Shown here one piece after another: positions 1-7,903 of a stretch of DNA of 64,000 nt. Positions within the stretch are counted from its first letter, which is position 1. Each line of letters opens with the position of its first letter. The DNA is from Anaerostipes rhamnosivorans (lineage in GTDB: Bacteria; Bacillota; Clostridia; Lachnospirales; Lachnospiraceae): the NCBI RefSeq assembly GCF_005280655.1, contig NZ_CP040058.1:2084001-2148000 (forward strand). The letters are read 5' to 3'. The position numbers were made by a program, and so were the translations under genes. The notes under the pieces were generated by a model that was not told the DNA's origin, made no database searches, and saw only the letters and a program-made list of their open reading frames with translations.

Positions 1-563
1 ATTACAATGTGACCGTGGCACAGATGGCAGGATGCCTGGCAACCGGCAATCCACACCTAGACGGTATGGAACTTGCCATGGATGTGGCAAGAAAGTTCAA
101 CGGCACATATACAAATGTGGTCTCTCCTGTATTCGTAGACCATCTGCTGGTCCAGAATGCTCTTCTGGCCACACCGCAGATTAAAAAGGCTCTTGATATC
201 GCTTCCAATCTTGACATTGCCCTCACTGGAGTGGGTACATTCAATGACAAAAACAGCACATTGCTGCTCTCCGACTGCTCCACGGAGGAAGAACGGGCAG
301 AAGCTATCCAAAACGGCGCCGTAGGCCACATCCTCGCACGCTTCATCGACAAAGACGGAAAAGAAGTCTTCTTTCCGAACCATTATCCAATCACAGTACC
401 TCTGGATGCACTGAAAGTCCCAAAATGGTCCATCGGGATAGTGGTCACCTCACAAAAAGCAGAAGCCACCCTTGCAGCCATACGAGGCGGTTATATCAAC
501 AGCTTGATTGCCGATGAACCTCTGGCTCTGGAATTATTGAAATTAGCCGAGACATTAGAATGA
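1..563 (+). CDS. SorC/DeoR-family sugar-responsive regulator, C-terminal part
   Basis: Partial gene: the frame is open from the first base, so the N-terminal helix-turn-helix lies outside the window. What remains (about 186 residues) looks like the sugar-phosphate-binding domain of SorC-type regulators: a segment with ALTGVGTF, then an acidic stretch and GAVGHILARFIDKDG, ending in a long helix after IRGGYINSLIADEPLA. The family binds a phosphorylated sugar and releases or blocks promoters. It stops 3 bp before the end of the convergent dehydrogenase gene. The neighbouring dehydrogenase, transketolase and aldolase genes are its obvious targets, which is inference. The exact effector cannot be read from the sequence. 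Confidence 0.8.
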   Translation, partial: YNVTVAQMAGCLATGNPHLDGMELAMDVARKFNGTYTNVVSPVFVDHLLVQNALLATPQIKKALDIASNLDIALTGVGTFNDKNSTLLLSDCSTEEERAEAIQNGAVGHILARFIDKDGKEVFFPNHYPITVPLDALKVPKWSIGIVVTSQKAEATLAAIRGGYINSLIADEPLALELLKLAETLE

Positions 564-565
564 TG

Positions 566-1612
566 CTATTCTAATGTCTTATCTATATATATCACCCCTT
601 TCGCCCCTTCTCCCCGGACCGCTTTTTCAAATCCTTCTTTCCAATTCTTTAGGGATACCATAGCAGTCACCATATATTCCGGAACAATTTTGCCCTCTGC
701 AAGCATCTGGATCGATGTTCTCCAAGAACTCGGTTTTTGGCTTCTGGATCCCACATAGACAATCTCTTTGTTCAGGATCAGATCAGCCCGTATCGCTTCC
801 TTTGCATTGGGAAAGACCCCCATCTGAACTACAGTTCCTTTTCTCTTCACAAGCTCCAGCGCCTTGTTTAAGGCCGGCACCGCCCCGGAACATTCAAAAC
901 ATTGATCCGCCCCATCTCCTTTGGTCATTTTCATGACGATGTCATTCAAATCTTCTTTCGTCTGGTCAACCGTGCGGTCAATCCCGGACTTAGCGGCAAT
1001 TTCAAACCTTTCCCTGTCGTTGGGCAGCCCTGCCATGATGACAGATGCGCCGCATCCCTTCGCAACCTGTGATACCATCTGGCCGATTGCTCCGGCACCG
1101 AATACCACACATACATCCCCCTTTCCTACATTCCCTTTTTCTATCACTGCATGAACTCCGCAGGCCAGTGGTTCAGTCAGAGAAGCGGATAATAAACTCA
1201 CATGATCCGGCAGAACATGCACACTTTCTTCCCTGCTCAGCAAAAATTCTGCCATAGATCCATTTACCTGGGTTCCCAGCCCCTGCCGTTCTCTGCACAA
1301 ATTATAATCTTTGCTTTTACACATAGCACAGGTACCGCAGGTTTTATATGTAGTTTCACTGGTTACCCTGTCACCGATTTTGACTTTTGTTACATCCGGT
1401 CCCACTGCCGTGACGATCCCCGAGAACTCATGACCGAGGATCACAGGTGTCCTTGTACTGGGATACTCCCCTTTGTAAGCGTGCAGATCGGTGCCGCATA
1501 TACCGGAGTAAGCCACCTTGATCTTCACCAGGTCATTAACTGCCGCCGGCTCATCAATCTCTTGATACTCCATTTTGTCAAAACCGTCTGCGGTTTTTAC
1601 GACTGCTTTCAT
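566..1612 (-). CDS. zinc-dependent medium-chain alcohol/polyol dehydrogenase
   Basis: 348 residues, the usual length of medium-chain dehydrogenases (sorbitol, threonine or galactitol-phosphate dehydrogenase type). Catalytic zinc ligands are visible as C39 and the GHE at 60-62; the structural zinc lobe has the four cysteines C92, C95, C98 and C106. A Rossmann motif GAGAIGQ follows near residue 172. The expected reaction is NAD(P)-dependent oxidation of a polyol or sugar hydroxyl in the cytoplasm. An SD of type AAGGAGGT lies 12 bases upstream of the ATG. It is divergent from the transketolase/aldolase operon and shares a regulatory region with it, so it probably feeds the same pathway. The substrate is not determinable here. 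Confidence 0.88.
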   Translation of the reverse strand: MKAVVKTADGFDKMEYQEIDEPAAVNDLVKIKVAYSGICGTDLHAYKGEYPSTRTPVILGHEFSGIVTAVGPDVTKVKIGDRVTSETTYKTCGTCAMCKSKDYNLCRERQGLGTQVNGSMAEFLLSREESVHVLPDHVSLLSASLTEPLACGVHAVIEKGNVGKGDVCVVFGAGAIGQMVSQVAKGCGASVIMAGLPNDRERFEIAAKSGIDRTVDQTKEDLNDIVMKMTKGDGADQCFECSGAVPALNKALELVKRKGTVVQMGVFPNAKEAIRADLILNKEIVYVGSRSQKPSSWRTSIQMLAEGKIVPEYMVTAMVSLKNWKEGFEKAVRGEGAKGVIYIDKTLE

Positions 1613-1640
1613 TGTTGTGTTTTACCTCCTTTTATTTTAC

Positions 1641-1660
1641 ATTTGTTCACTTTTAAGAAT
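1641..1660. promoter_or_regulatory. candidate operator, copy 1 (SorC-type?)
   Basis: A 20-base motif beginning ATTTGTTCAC and ending AAGAAT matches the copy at 1835-1854 at 17 of 20 positions. It contains an imperfect dyad TTGTTCA / TTAAGAA. It lies just downstream of the -10 box of the leftward dehydrogenase promoter, where a repressor would act as a roadblock. Binding by the SorC-type regulator encoded at 1-563 is inference. Confidence 0.5.
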
Positions 1661-1672
1661 TTTTGTAATATG

Positions 1673-1701
1673 ATAATAGCATTGTTTTCCCATGAATACA
1701 A
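1673..1701 (-). promoter_or_regulatory. sigma-A-like promoter of the dehydrogenase gene
   Basis: Reading leftwards: -35 TTGTAT (1701-1696), 17-base spacer, -10 TATTAT (1678-1673). The candidate operator at 1641-1660 begins 12 bases downstream of the -10 box. Confidence 0.5.
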
Positions 1702-1796
1702 TCTTTTTTCTTTTATTTTTTTCTGATAATTGTTATTTTGTATAATTATCTCAATAATTCTCAGACCTATTTGTGCATATTTTAGAAAAAACCAGA

Positions 1797-1828
1797 TTGA
1801 CATATGTTTATACCAGTGAGATACTGGT
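1797..1828 (+). promoter_or_regulatory. promoter of the transketolase/aldolase operon with overlapping inverted repeat
   Basis: A perfect -35 TTGACA (1797-1802), a 17-base spacer and -10 GATACT (1820-1825). A perfect inverted repeat ACCAGT-gagat-ACTGGT (1812-1828) covers the -10 box, a typical operator position. It may belong to a second regulator, since its sequence differs from the flanking ATTTGTTCA motifs. Confidence 0.6.
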
Positions 1829-1834
1829 TATATC

Positions 1835-1880
1835 ATTTGTTCATCTTTAAGAAATAATGTATCATATCATTTGTTGAAAT
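1835..1880. promoter_or_regulatory. candidate operator, copy 2 plus a partial third copy
   Basis: 1835-1854 repeats the 1641-1660 motif (17/20 identical) and starts 9 bases after the -10 box of the rightward promoter. A 12-base piece, ATATCATTTGTT, occurs at 1830-1841 and again at 1864-1875, a 34-base phase, just before the SD (AAAGGAG at 1882-1888) of the transketolase gene. Repeated half-sites of this kind suit a tetrameric SorC-type protein; that is inference. Confidence 0.5.
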
Positions 1881-1895
1881 CGAAAGGAGCTTCTA

Positions 1896-2801
1896 ATGAG
1901 TCAAAAAGCTACAGTGGATGAAATACAGAAAACTGCGGACAGTATCCGCAGACAGATTTTAAAAACCGCCCTGGATAAAGGCGGCTGTTATCTGGCACAG
2001 GCTTGTTCCTCCGCGGAACTGGTGGCCAGCCTCTATATGGAAATCATGAACCTGGGACCATCTGCCGGCGAATGGGAACCCATTCCCTTTCCGGGCGTAC
2101 CTGGTCCCGGCAATATGAATTATCAGCGGGGAGCTGCCTATCACGGGGTACCTGCTCCTGACAAAGACCGATTTTTTGTATCCTGCTGCCATTATGCATC
2201 CGTTATCTACTGCGCACTGGCTGCAACCGGACGGATTTCTCCCGACTGTATGGAAAAGTTTAATGTGGACGGGTGGAATATGGAAATGATCGGAGCCGAG
2301 CATTCCCCAGGGTTTGAAAACACTGCAGGATCCCTGGGACAGACGGTGTCCATCGCAGCCGGCACCGCACACGCCAGAAAAATGAAAGGTGAAACCGGCA
2401 AAGTATTCTGCCTGCTCGGAGACGGAGAACTGCAGGAAGGACAGCTCTGGGAATGTATCCAGTCTGCCTCCTATTTTAAATTAGATAATTTTATTGTCCT
2501 GGTGGATGCCAACGGCCAGCAGGTAGAAGGTGCCACAGACCATCAGACAAATGTTGAACCTATGACTGACCGGTTTGAAGCTTTTGGAGCCGTCTGCGTC
2601 TCCTGTGACGGCCATGATATCCAGGCTGTCATTGATGCGGCGTCAAAGACCCCGCACAAAGATAAACCACTTGTTGTCATCGCCAGAACCAACGGAACAA
2701 CTGGTATCCCGCCGCTTCAAAAAAGATGGCCGTTTTTACATTTTGTACGGATCAAGGAAGATGAGCGGGATGAATTCATAAAAATATATGAGGAATTATA
2801 G
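1896..2801 (+). CDS. transketolase, N-terminal (TPP-binding) subunit, divergent type
   Basis: 301 residues, half of a split transketolase; the partner follows 14 bp later. The thiamine-diphosphate motif GDGELQEG (175-182) with N206 is intact, as is a histidine at 99 (SCCHYAS) corresponding to the HG/HA position of classical enzymes. Differences from housekeeping transketolase are notable: an insert rich in Gly/Pro at about 54-85 (PFPGVPGPGNMNY), and ENTAGSLGQ where classical enzymes have TTGPLGQG. This suggests a specialised donor or acceptor, as in the split apulose-4-phosphate transketolases (AptAB), which I mention only as precedent. SD AAAGGAG lies 7 bases upstream. Confidence 0.88.
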   Translation: MSQKATVDEIQKTADSIRRQILKTALDKGGCYLAQACSSAELVASLYMEIMNLGPSAGEWEPIPFPGVPGPGNMNYQRGAAYHGVPAPDKDRFFVSCCHYASVIYCALAATGRISPDCMEKFNVDGWNMEMIGAEHSPGFENTAGSLGQTVSIAAGTAHARKMKGETGKVFCLLGDGELQEGQLWECIQSASYFKLDNFIVLVDANGQQVEGATDHQTNVEPMTDRFEAFGAVCVSCDGHDIQAVIDAASKTPHKDKPLVVIARTNGTTGIPPLQKRWPFLHFVRIKEDERDEFIKIYEEL

Positions 2802-2815
2802 AAAGGAGTGCCAAT

Positions 2816-3802
2816 ATGAAAATTGAAGTCAATACACACGAAAAGTCTATGCTGGCGTTCGCCGAAAAGCATCCGGAAACACTTGTGTTATCGGCAGATC
2901 TTGGAACATCATGTGAAGTCAAAAAGTTCAGGGCGCAAAAGCCGGAATCTTATTTAACGATGGGAATCGCGGAACAAAATATGTGTTCCTGGGCTGCAGG
3001 GCTTGCCAGAGAGGGATACCGCCCGTTTTTACATACCTTTGCGGTATTTTTGTACCGCCGCATTCTGGACCAGCTGGAGATGAGCGTGGCCTATCCAAAT
3101 CTCCCAGTTGTTTTTGTAGGATTCGTTCCCGGCATCACAACTCCAGGCGGGGTAACCCATCAATCCATCAATGATGTAGCTACCCTGCGGTCTGTTCCCA
3201 ATATGGCTATTTTTGATATCGGGGATGCCACAGAAATTGAAGGGGTCCTGGATCTTGCATATGAATGGAACGGCCCCGTCTATATCCGTATGCTCCGCAA
3301 GGAGGTCCCCAGATTGTTCCCTGCCAACGAACCGATGCAGTTTAATCATGCCCGGGTGCTGTCCGAGGGAGATGACGTAGTGATTTTTTCTTCCTCCATC
3401 TGTACGGAGGAAGCCATGAGAGCCACTGCCGCCCTGAAAGAAAAAGGAATTTCTGTCCAGCACATGCACATATCAACGTTAAAACCCTTCACAGATCCCA
3501 GCGTAACGGCCGCGATCAAAAAAGCGAAGTACGGGGTTGTAACCATTGAGAACCATTTGACCACTGGCGGTCTGGGAACCGCTGTTGCCGATGTCATCGC
3601 GGAGAATGGTCTTGGCAAGAGGCTGATAAAGATCGGCCTAAAGAGCTATCCCCACGGAGCCTCTAAGATGTATCTGATGAAAAAATACGGAATTGATGCC
3701 ATGAACCTGGTCTATGCCGTTGAAGATCTGACAGGAAAAAAGCTGAATCTAAACGAATCCGATTTGGAGGACGTCCGGTTTGTGGATTTCCTGGAAGTTT
3801 AA
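2816..3802 (+). CDS. transketolase, C-terminal subunit
   Basis: 328 residues, pyrimidine-binding and C-terminal domains of a split transketolase. The catalytic glutamate is E53 in GIAEQNM, followed by FLHTFAVFLYRR. The phosphate-site region reads GGVTHQSINDVATLR in place of the classical GPTHQ..E. The C-terminal domain follows from about residue 190. SD AAAGGAG lies 8 bases before the ATG. It would form an alpha2beta2 enzyme with the product of the gene at 1896. It transfers a two-carbon ketol unit between sugar phosphates in the cytoplasm; the substrates are unknown. Confidence 0.88.
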   Translation: MKIEVNTHEKSMLAFAEKHPETLVLSADLGTSCEVKKFRAQKPESYLTMGIAEQNMCSWAAGLAREGYRPFLHTFAVFLYRRILDQLEMSVAYPNLPVVFVGFVPGITTPGGVTHQSINDVATLRSVPNMAIFDIGDATEIEGVLDLAYEWNGPVYIRMLRKEVPRLFPANEPMQFNHARVLSEGDDVVIFSSSICTEEAMRATAALKEKGISVQHMHISTLKPFTDPSVTAAIKKAKYGVVTIENHLTTGGLGTAVADVIAENGLGKRLIKIGLKSYPHGASKMYLMKKYGIDAMNLVYAVEDLTGKKLNLNESDLEDVRFVDFLEV

Positions 3803-3820
3803 TTTGCAAAGGAGCACCTA

Positions 3821-4498
3821 ATGTTTTTAGAAGAGAAAAAGAGAATCATCGAAGCAGGAATTAAATTAGACCGGTACGGTCTCATCTCGTTGGCAGGAGG
3901 AAACATCAGTACCAAAACAGATACAGGTGAAATCCTCATGACACCTTCCGGCATGATTTATGAAGATATGGAACCTGATGATGTGCTGGTCATGGATCTT
4001 GAGGGGCACATCATAGAAGGGACCAACAAACCATCTTCCGATATGGACGGAATTTTATATATTTTCAGCCGCCGGCCTGACATTTATGCGGCAATCCATA
4101 CCCATCAGCCATATGCAACGGCTATTTCTTTGATCCAGAATGAATTCCGGGCGGATCTTACGACACTGGGGAATGCGTGCGGCGGTAATGTGAAAGTGAC
4201 TCCTTACAGTTCTCCCGGCTCCACAGAAATGGGAATGGATACGGTAGAGTATCTGGGAGAAAGTCTCGCTGTTATTTTAGCCCATCACGGTGTGATGACC
4301 GTGGGAAAAAGCTTAAAACAGGCATTGACCGCAGCCGTCTATCTTGAAGAGACCGCAAAGGCATATCTCGCGGCAAAAGCATGCGGACCAACAAAGGAAT
4401 TAAGCGATGCCCAGATCAGGCAGACGGTAGAAATCTATAAGTATGTAGGACAGGGGACGTCTCAAATGCCAGAGGGCTTAACGGACCGGATCAGTTGA
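3821..4498 (+). CDS. class II aldolase / pentulose-phosphate epimerase family protein
   Basis: 225 residues, full length for the FucA/AraD family. Zinc ligands are visible as H93, H95 (AIHTHQ) and H155 (LAHHG). The substrate loop SLAGGNIS (23-30) and TPSG (41-44) match the family. The acid/base position after PSS is D74 (KPSSD), as in ribulose-5-phosphate 4-epimerase (AraD), not Glu as in fuculose-phosphate aldolase. The C-terminal tail is short. It is the last gene of the operon and ends at a strong terminator. It could epimerise a pentulose phosphate for the transketolase or cleave a ketose phosphate; the sequence alone does not decide. Confidence 0.85.
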   Translation: MFLEEKKRIIEAGIKLDRYGLISLAGGNISTKTDTGEILMTPSGMIYEDMEPDDVLVMDLEGHIIEGTNKPSSDMDGILYIFSRRPDIYAAIHTHQPYATAISLIQNEFRADLTTLGNACGGNVKVTPYSSPGSTEMGMDTVEYLGESLAVILAHHGVMTVGKSLKQALTAAVYLEETAKAYLAAKACGPTKELSDAQIRQTVEIYKYVGQGTSQMPEGLTDRIS

Positions 4499-4514
4499 TC
4501 CAATATCCAGCCAA

Positions 4515-4563
4515 AAAGCCGGGAAAACGTAATTCTTTTTAGAATTTACGGTTTCCCGGCTTT
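4515..4563. terminator. intrinsic terminator after the sugar operon
   Basis: Long hairpin with arms of about 22 bases: AAAGCCGGGAAA at the left base pairs with TTTCCCGGCTTT at the right, extended by ACGTAATTCT/AGAATTTACG around a short T loop. T and A runs on both sides could make it work in both directions. Confidence 0.85.
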
Positions 4564-4605
4564 CATTCGATCTATTATACCCATAGGACACACCGTGTTT
4601 TATAC

Positions 4606-4733
4606 CATTCGGCTCTTAGGTAGTGTCTGCTGGATAAGGATGACAGCGGAACAGAAGGCACCACTACGATAGTTTTTCTCTATTATCGGAAGGAGGCCTT
4701 TCCAGAGCCGACTGGAGATAATGGAGAAAAACT
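4606..4733 (-). repeat. R1 intergenic repeat, copy 1 (module B deleted)
   Basis: The reverse complement matches the repeat at 45150-45334 almost throughout: the same long imperfect hairpin (module A, 4660-4732, core GGCCTCCTTCC) and the same linker (GTCATCCTTATCCAG, then GACACTAC). It then jumps straight to CTAAGAGCCGAA, so about 32 bases including the left arm of module B are missing. It fills the space between the aldolase operon terminator and the holA stop codon, and its end lies within about 5 bases of that stop. Confidence 0.85.
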
Positions 4734-4735
4734 CA

Positions 4736-5713
4736 TTATCTGCTGAACTCAACCAGCAAAAGTTCCACTCCGATCCGGTCTCCTATCTTTCCAGTCTTAA
4801 TCCCCTCGTCAGTGGCCGCGCATTTCTTTATCATCGTATACAGTTCTTCCTTTTGAAACAGACGGACCTGCTGTTTTAGCTTTCCTGCCACAAAAGGCGG
4901 TACTTTTAATTCCTTTGCCATCTCACTCTGGGATTTTCCGGCCGCGGCAAGAGACTGGGTCTGTAACAACTGGTTACACTGTCTTACTAAAAGGGCAAGA
5001 ATACCGAACGGTGATTCTTTTAATTCAATCAAATCATAGTAGAGCTTTAATACAGTGTCCCTCTGCTTCTTCGCAATAGCCTCCAGCATGACAAAGATCT
5101 GATTGGTCGTCTGGGAGGTGGTAAGGGCTTCCAGATCCGCAGCAGTTATGACTTCCCGGCCCCGGGTATAGTCGATCAGCTTTACGATCTCATTTTTTAT
5201 GGTAAACATATCATGCCCCGTCTTATAAAGAAAAAGCTGAAGATCCTTCTGGGTCATTTTCCTGCCTTCCTTAGCAAGCATCTGGGCAATCCATAGAACC
5301 AGTTCTTTTTCCTTCGGCGTCTCAAAGGCTACTGCACACCCCTCTTTGTTGATGTACTTATAGATCTTGGATCTTTTGTCTGCCTCATCCTCTATGATCA
5401 GAAGAATGGTAGACTCAGGGATATCCTTCAGCGCTTTTAAAAAATCTTCATTGCTCTTTTTCCCAAGTTCCGTCTGATCCAGCACGATAAGACGGTGGTC
5501 ATTAAAAAACGGCATGGTCTGCATAAGCTCCAGGATTTCCGGAAGATCTGCCTTTTTCCCCTCAAAATAAGAATAATTCATCGTATCTTCCGCGGGAATC
5601 AGAGCTTTTTTTAATCTGTCTCTCGTCTGGGCAAGCAGATACTTTTCTTTTCCATAAAACAGATAAAGATTCTGATAATTTTGTTCTTTTATATGTTCCA
5701 ATACTCTTTTCAT
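4736..5713 (-). CDS. holA: DNA polymerase III delta subunit
   Basis: About 325 residues, the expected length. The N-terminal region (YLFYGKEKYLL, MQTMPFFNDHRLIVLD, LLIIEDEADKRSKIYKYI) and the C-terminal helical domain (SPFGILALLVRQCNQLLQ) match HolA, which opens the beta clamp within the clamp-loader complex. I chose ATG at 5713; a GTG at 5719 is also possible and would overlap the LysR stop by 4 bases (GTGA). It is the last gene of a three-gene leftward group with a LysR regulator and a nucleotidyltransferase, a linkage that probably only reflects transcription. Confidence 0.92.
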   Translation of the reverse strand: MKRVLEHIKEQNYQNLYLFYGKEKYLLAQTRDRLKKALIPAEDTMNYSYFEGKKADLPEILELMQTMPFFNDHRLIVLDQTELGKKSNEDFLKALKDIPESTILLIIEDEADKRSKIYKYINKEGCAVAFETPKEKELVLWIAQMLAKEGRKMTQKDLQLFLYKTGHDMFTIKNEIVKLIDYTRGREVITAADLEALTTSQTTNQIFVMLEAIAKKQRDTVLKLYYDLIELKESPFGILALLVRQCNQLLQTQSLAAAGKSQSEMAKELKVPPFVAGKLKQQVRLFQKEELYTMIKKCAATDEGIKTGKIGDRIGVELLLVEFSR

Positions 5714-5715
5714 GG

Positions 5716-6624
5716 TCACAGTCTCTCTCTTCCGTTATATTCAATACACAATGCCGTAAGCTCCGCGAGCATGGCCTGCCCTTCATCCTCTTTCCTGAAA
5801 GCCAGATAAAGAGTCCTCTCATTCTGCTCGAGATCTAAATAAAAGATCAGGAGGTTTCCTTTTTTTGCTTCCTCCTCCACAGCTTTCAGAGGCATGACAG
5901 CGATTCCCATCCCCATGCTCACCGACCGCTTCATAATCTCTTTGTCGTGGATCTTTGCCGCCACATGCAGAGTCTTTAAGTCGATGCCGTGTTCTTCTAA
6001 AAAGCGGTCCTCATCTTCCTCCGTGTCATCGGTCAGTTCCCTTAAGATAAACGGTTCCCTTAGGAGGCCCTCCAGGGTATATCCATTTTCCAGCAGGTTC
6101 CGATACCTCTCACGGTTGGGGGCGATCACCACCTGCTGGTCACAGCCGTACGGAATGAAGGTAAGCTCCGGCACATCTTCGTGCCTCCCCAGAAATCCAA
6201 GATCCGCTTCTTTTGTAAGGAGCATCTCCACCGTCTTTGCACTGTTCTTCTGAATCAGGGCAATATCTGTATCTCCATGCAGTTTTTTGAACTTCTCTAA
6301 AATGTCCGGCAGAACATACTGGAGGGCAACAGAATCCCCTGCCAGCACAAGGGATGTCTTCTCATCCCCGGAACGAATAAACTCTTTATATGCTTCATTC
6401 CTTAAATCCAGCATCTTTTTGGCATATCCGTATAGCTTTTCTCCCTCTTCTGTAACCTCCACATGCTTTGTTGTCCGGTCAAACAGCCTGCAGGATAGTT
6501 CCTGCTCCAAAGACACCACATGGGCACTGACCGTAGGCTGGGACAGAAACATCTCTTTTGCGGCCTTAGAAAAGCTGTGATGCTGCACTACATTTACAAA
6601 TGCCTCTAGCTGTCGAAACTCCAT
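5716..6624 (-). CDS. LysR-family transcriptional regulator
   Basis: 302 residues. The N-terminal winged helix-turn-helix is clear: MEFRQLEAFVNVVQHHSFSK, then AAKEMFLSQPTVSAHV at 21-36. A periplasmic-binding-like effector domain follows from about residue 90. It lies 4 bp downstream of the MobA/MocA-like gene and overlaps the holA start. LysR regulators of this type beside MocA-like nucleotidyltransferases occur in molybdenum-hydroxylase or selenium-linked clusters of Clostridia. That link is an association only, because no hydroxylase gene is present in this window. Confidence 0.9.
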   Translation of the reverse strand: MEFRQLEAFVNVVQHHSFSKAAKEMFLSQPTVSAHVVSLEQELSCRLFDRTTKHVEVTEEGEKLYGYAKKMLDLRNEAYKEFIRSGDEKTSLVLAGDSVALQYVLPDILEKFKKLHGDTDIALIQKNSAKTVEMLLTKEADLGFLGRHEDVPELTFIPYGCDQQVVIAPNRERYRNLLENGYTLEGLLREPFILRELTDDTEEDEDRFLEEHGIDLKTLHVAAKIHDKEIMKRSVSMGMGIAVMPLKAVEEEAKKGNLLIFYLDLEQNERTLYLAFRKEDEGQAMLAELTALCIEYNGRERL

Positions 6625-6628
6625 GTCT

Positions 6629-7246
6629 TTACCTCACTCTGCCGTAATATTCCATCAGTCTCACATAATCCTGGGGCGTGTCCGTATCCAGCATACAGCC
6701 CGGGTCATCCTCCACAGTCACCAGAACCGTGGATTCTAAAAATTGCAGGAGCGCCCGCCTCAGCCCTCCACTTCCCCGGAACTTTAAAAGATAAGGAAAA
6801 CACTCACAGGAGATCACCGGAGGATGGATTCTCCTCCCCTCTTTGACAGGAATCACAACCAAAGGCGCCGCTGCCTCAAACCAGGCAAAAAGCGTCTCAT
6901 AAGTTCTCCCGGAGATCATAGGCATATCTCCTGGCACGACCACAGCGCCGTCAAACGACAGGGCCTGTGCCAAACCTAGCTGCACTGACTGCATCATATC
7001 ACCGTGCTCAAAATTCTGATTATATACAAACTCTACTCTTTCAAGACCGGAAAGCTCCTCTTCAATCTCTTTGCTCCGGCATCCAACAACCACTATGACC
7101 TTACAAACCCCGGCATCCAGAAGACTTACTACCGTGGCCCTGATAATGGTGCTGTCTCCAAATGGGAGCAGCGGCTTAAAGGCTCCCATCCTCCGGGAAA
7201 GACCTGCACATGGGACGATGCCGGCAAATTTCTTCTTTTTATTCAT
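6629..7246 (-). CDS. MobA/MocA-like nucleotidyltransferase
   Basis: 205 residues of the NTP_transf_3 type. Signature GIVPCAGLSRRMG (9-21) then KPLLPFG forms the nucleotide-binding loop. VVVPGDMP (about 97-104) carries the metal-binding Asp, and GRRIHPPVIS resembles the GRRGHP loop of molybdopterin cytidylyltransferase (MocA). The family attaches CMP or GMP to molybdopterin in the cytosol. The CDP-binding tail DTDTPQDY is present. First gene of the MocA-like/LysR/holA group. A different nucleotidyltransferase role is possible, as no molybdenum enzyme is nearby. Confidence 0.8.
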   Translation of the reverse strand: MNKKKKFAGIVPCAGLSRRMGAFKPLLPFGDSTIIRATVVSLLDAGVCKVIVVVGCRSKEIEEELSGLERVEFVYNQNFEHGDMMQSVQLGLAQALSFDGAVVVPGDMPMISGRTYETLFAWFEAAAPLVVIPVKEGRRIHPPVISCECFPYLLKFRGSGGLRRALLQFLESTVLVTVEDDPGCMLDTDTPQDYVRLMEYYGRVR

Positions 7247-7332
7247 TTTCTTATTATATCAATTTTAGAACGTAAAAACCAGAACATCCTGCTCTAAATG
7301 AACAGGTATTATACGGATCAGACATTTATAAA

Positions 7333-7641
7333 TCAATAAAATAATTTTGTATACTCGGTCTGTGTATCCGCTATATGATAAATATATACAGTTTTATCAA
7401 TCTTGCGGTAAATCGCCACCTGTTTTTCGCAGATGATCATACGGTATCCCCGTTCATTCAGCCATTTATCCGGGGTCAAAGACCCCGAATCAGGATATGA
7501 TTCCAGCCTTTCAATCGTATTCAAAATATGATCGCTGACTTTTAACGCTGTTCTAACATCAAATTGTAGTATATACCAATCTTCGATACGTTTTAAATCT
7601 TCCCACGCTGTTGGAAGAATCCCAACTTTATAATGCATCAA
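7333..7641 (-). CDS. RelE/ParE-superfamily toxin
   Basis: 102 residues with the compact RelE/ParE fold pattern: ILPTAWEDLKRIEDWY at the N-terminus, then a middle basic strand (RGYRMIICEKQVAIYRKI) and a short C-terminal strand VYIYHIAD. Its start overlaps the end of the Phd-type antitoxin gene by 14 bp, the usual translational coupling. Members are either mRNA interferases (RelE) or gyrase poisons (ParE); the motifs do not decide between them. Confidence 0.85.
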   Translation of the reverse strand: MMHYKVGILPTAWEDLKRIEDWYILQFDVRTALKVSDHILNTIERLESYPDSGSLTPDKWLNERGYRMIICEKQVAIYRKIDKTVYIYHIADTQTEYTKLFY

Positions 7642-7894
7642 TCCGATCCCTCAATCTCTTTCTCGCCTCTGTGACGCTGAGTGTTTCTGCGCCGCTTAGA
7701 CGTTCCAGTTCCGCCTGCAATACTTTTTCCCGAAGATCCAGCATCTGTTCTCTCTTCTCAAAGGCATCAATATTCATAAATACTCCATCACCTTCGCCGT
7801 TTCGTGTAATATAAATAGGTTCTTTTGTTTCTTTTGCCATATCAGAAATAGATGAATAATCATTTCTCAATGCAGCGGATGCTTTTATAATCAT
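7628..7894 (-). CDS. Phd/YefM-type antitoxin
   Basis: 88 residues. The N-terminal DNA-binding part has IIKASAALRNDYSSISDMA and the strand EPIYITRNGEGDGVFM, typical of Phd/YefM. The acidic, helical C-terminus would wrap the toxin. Its SD (GGAGGTG at 7907-7901) sits inside a 48-bp perfect palindrome, so autoregulation at that site is very likely by analogy with the family. Confidence 0.88.
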   Translation of the reverse strand: MIIKASAALRNDYSSISDMAKETKEPIYITRNGEGDGVFMNIDAFEKREQMLDLREKVLQAELERLSGAETLSVTEARKRLRDRIDAL

Positions 7895-7903
7895 TTTTCA
7901 CAC

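Noticed and set aside
1202..1726. 174-codon open frame on the + strand
   Set aside because: Antisense to the dehydrogenase and running into the promoter region; no support.
4606..4733. R1 copy 1 as a simple terminator of holA
   Set aside because: It shares the full module A and linker with another locus, so it is a dispersed element, and the T-tracts are inside the stem.
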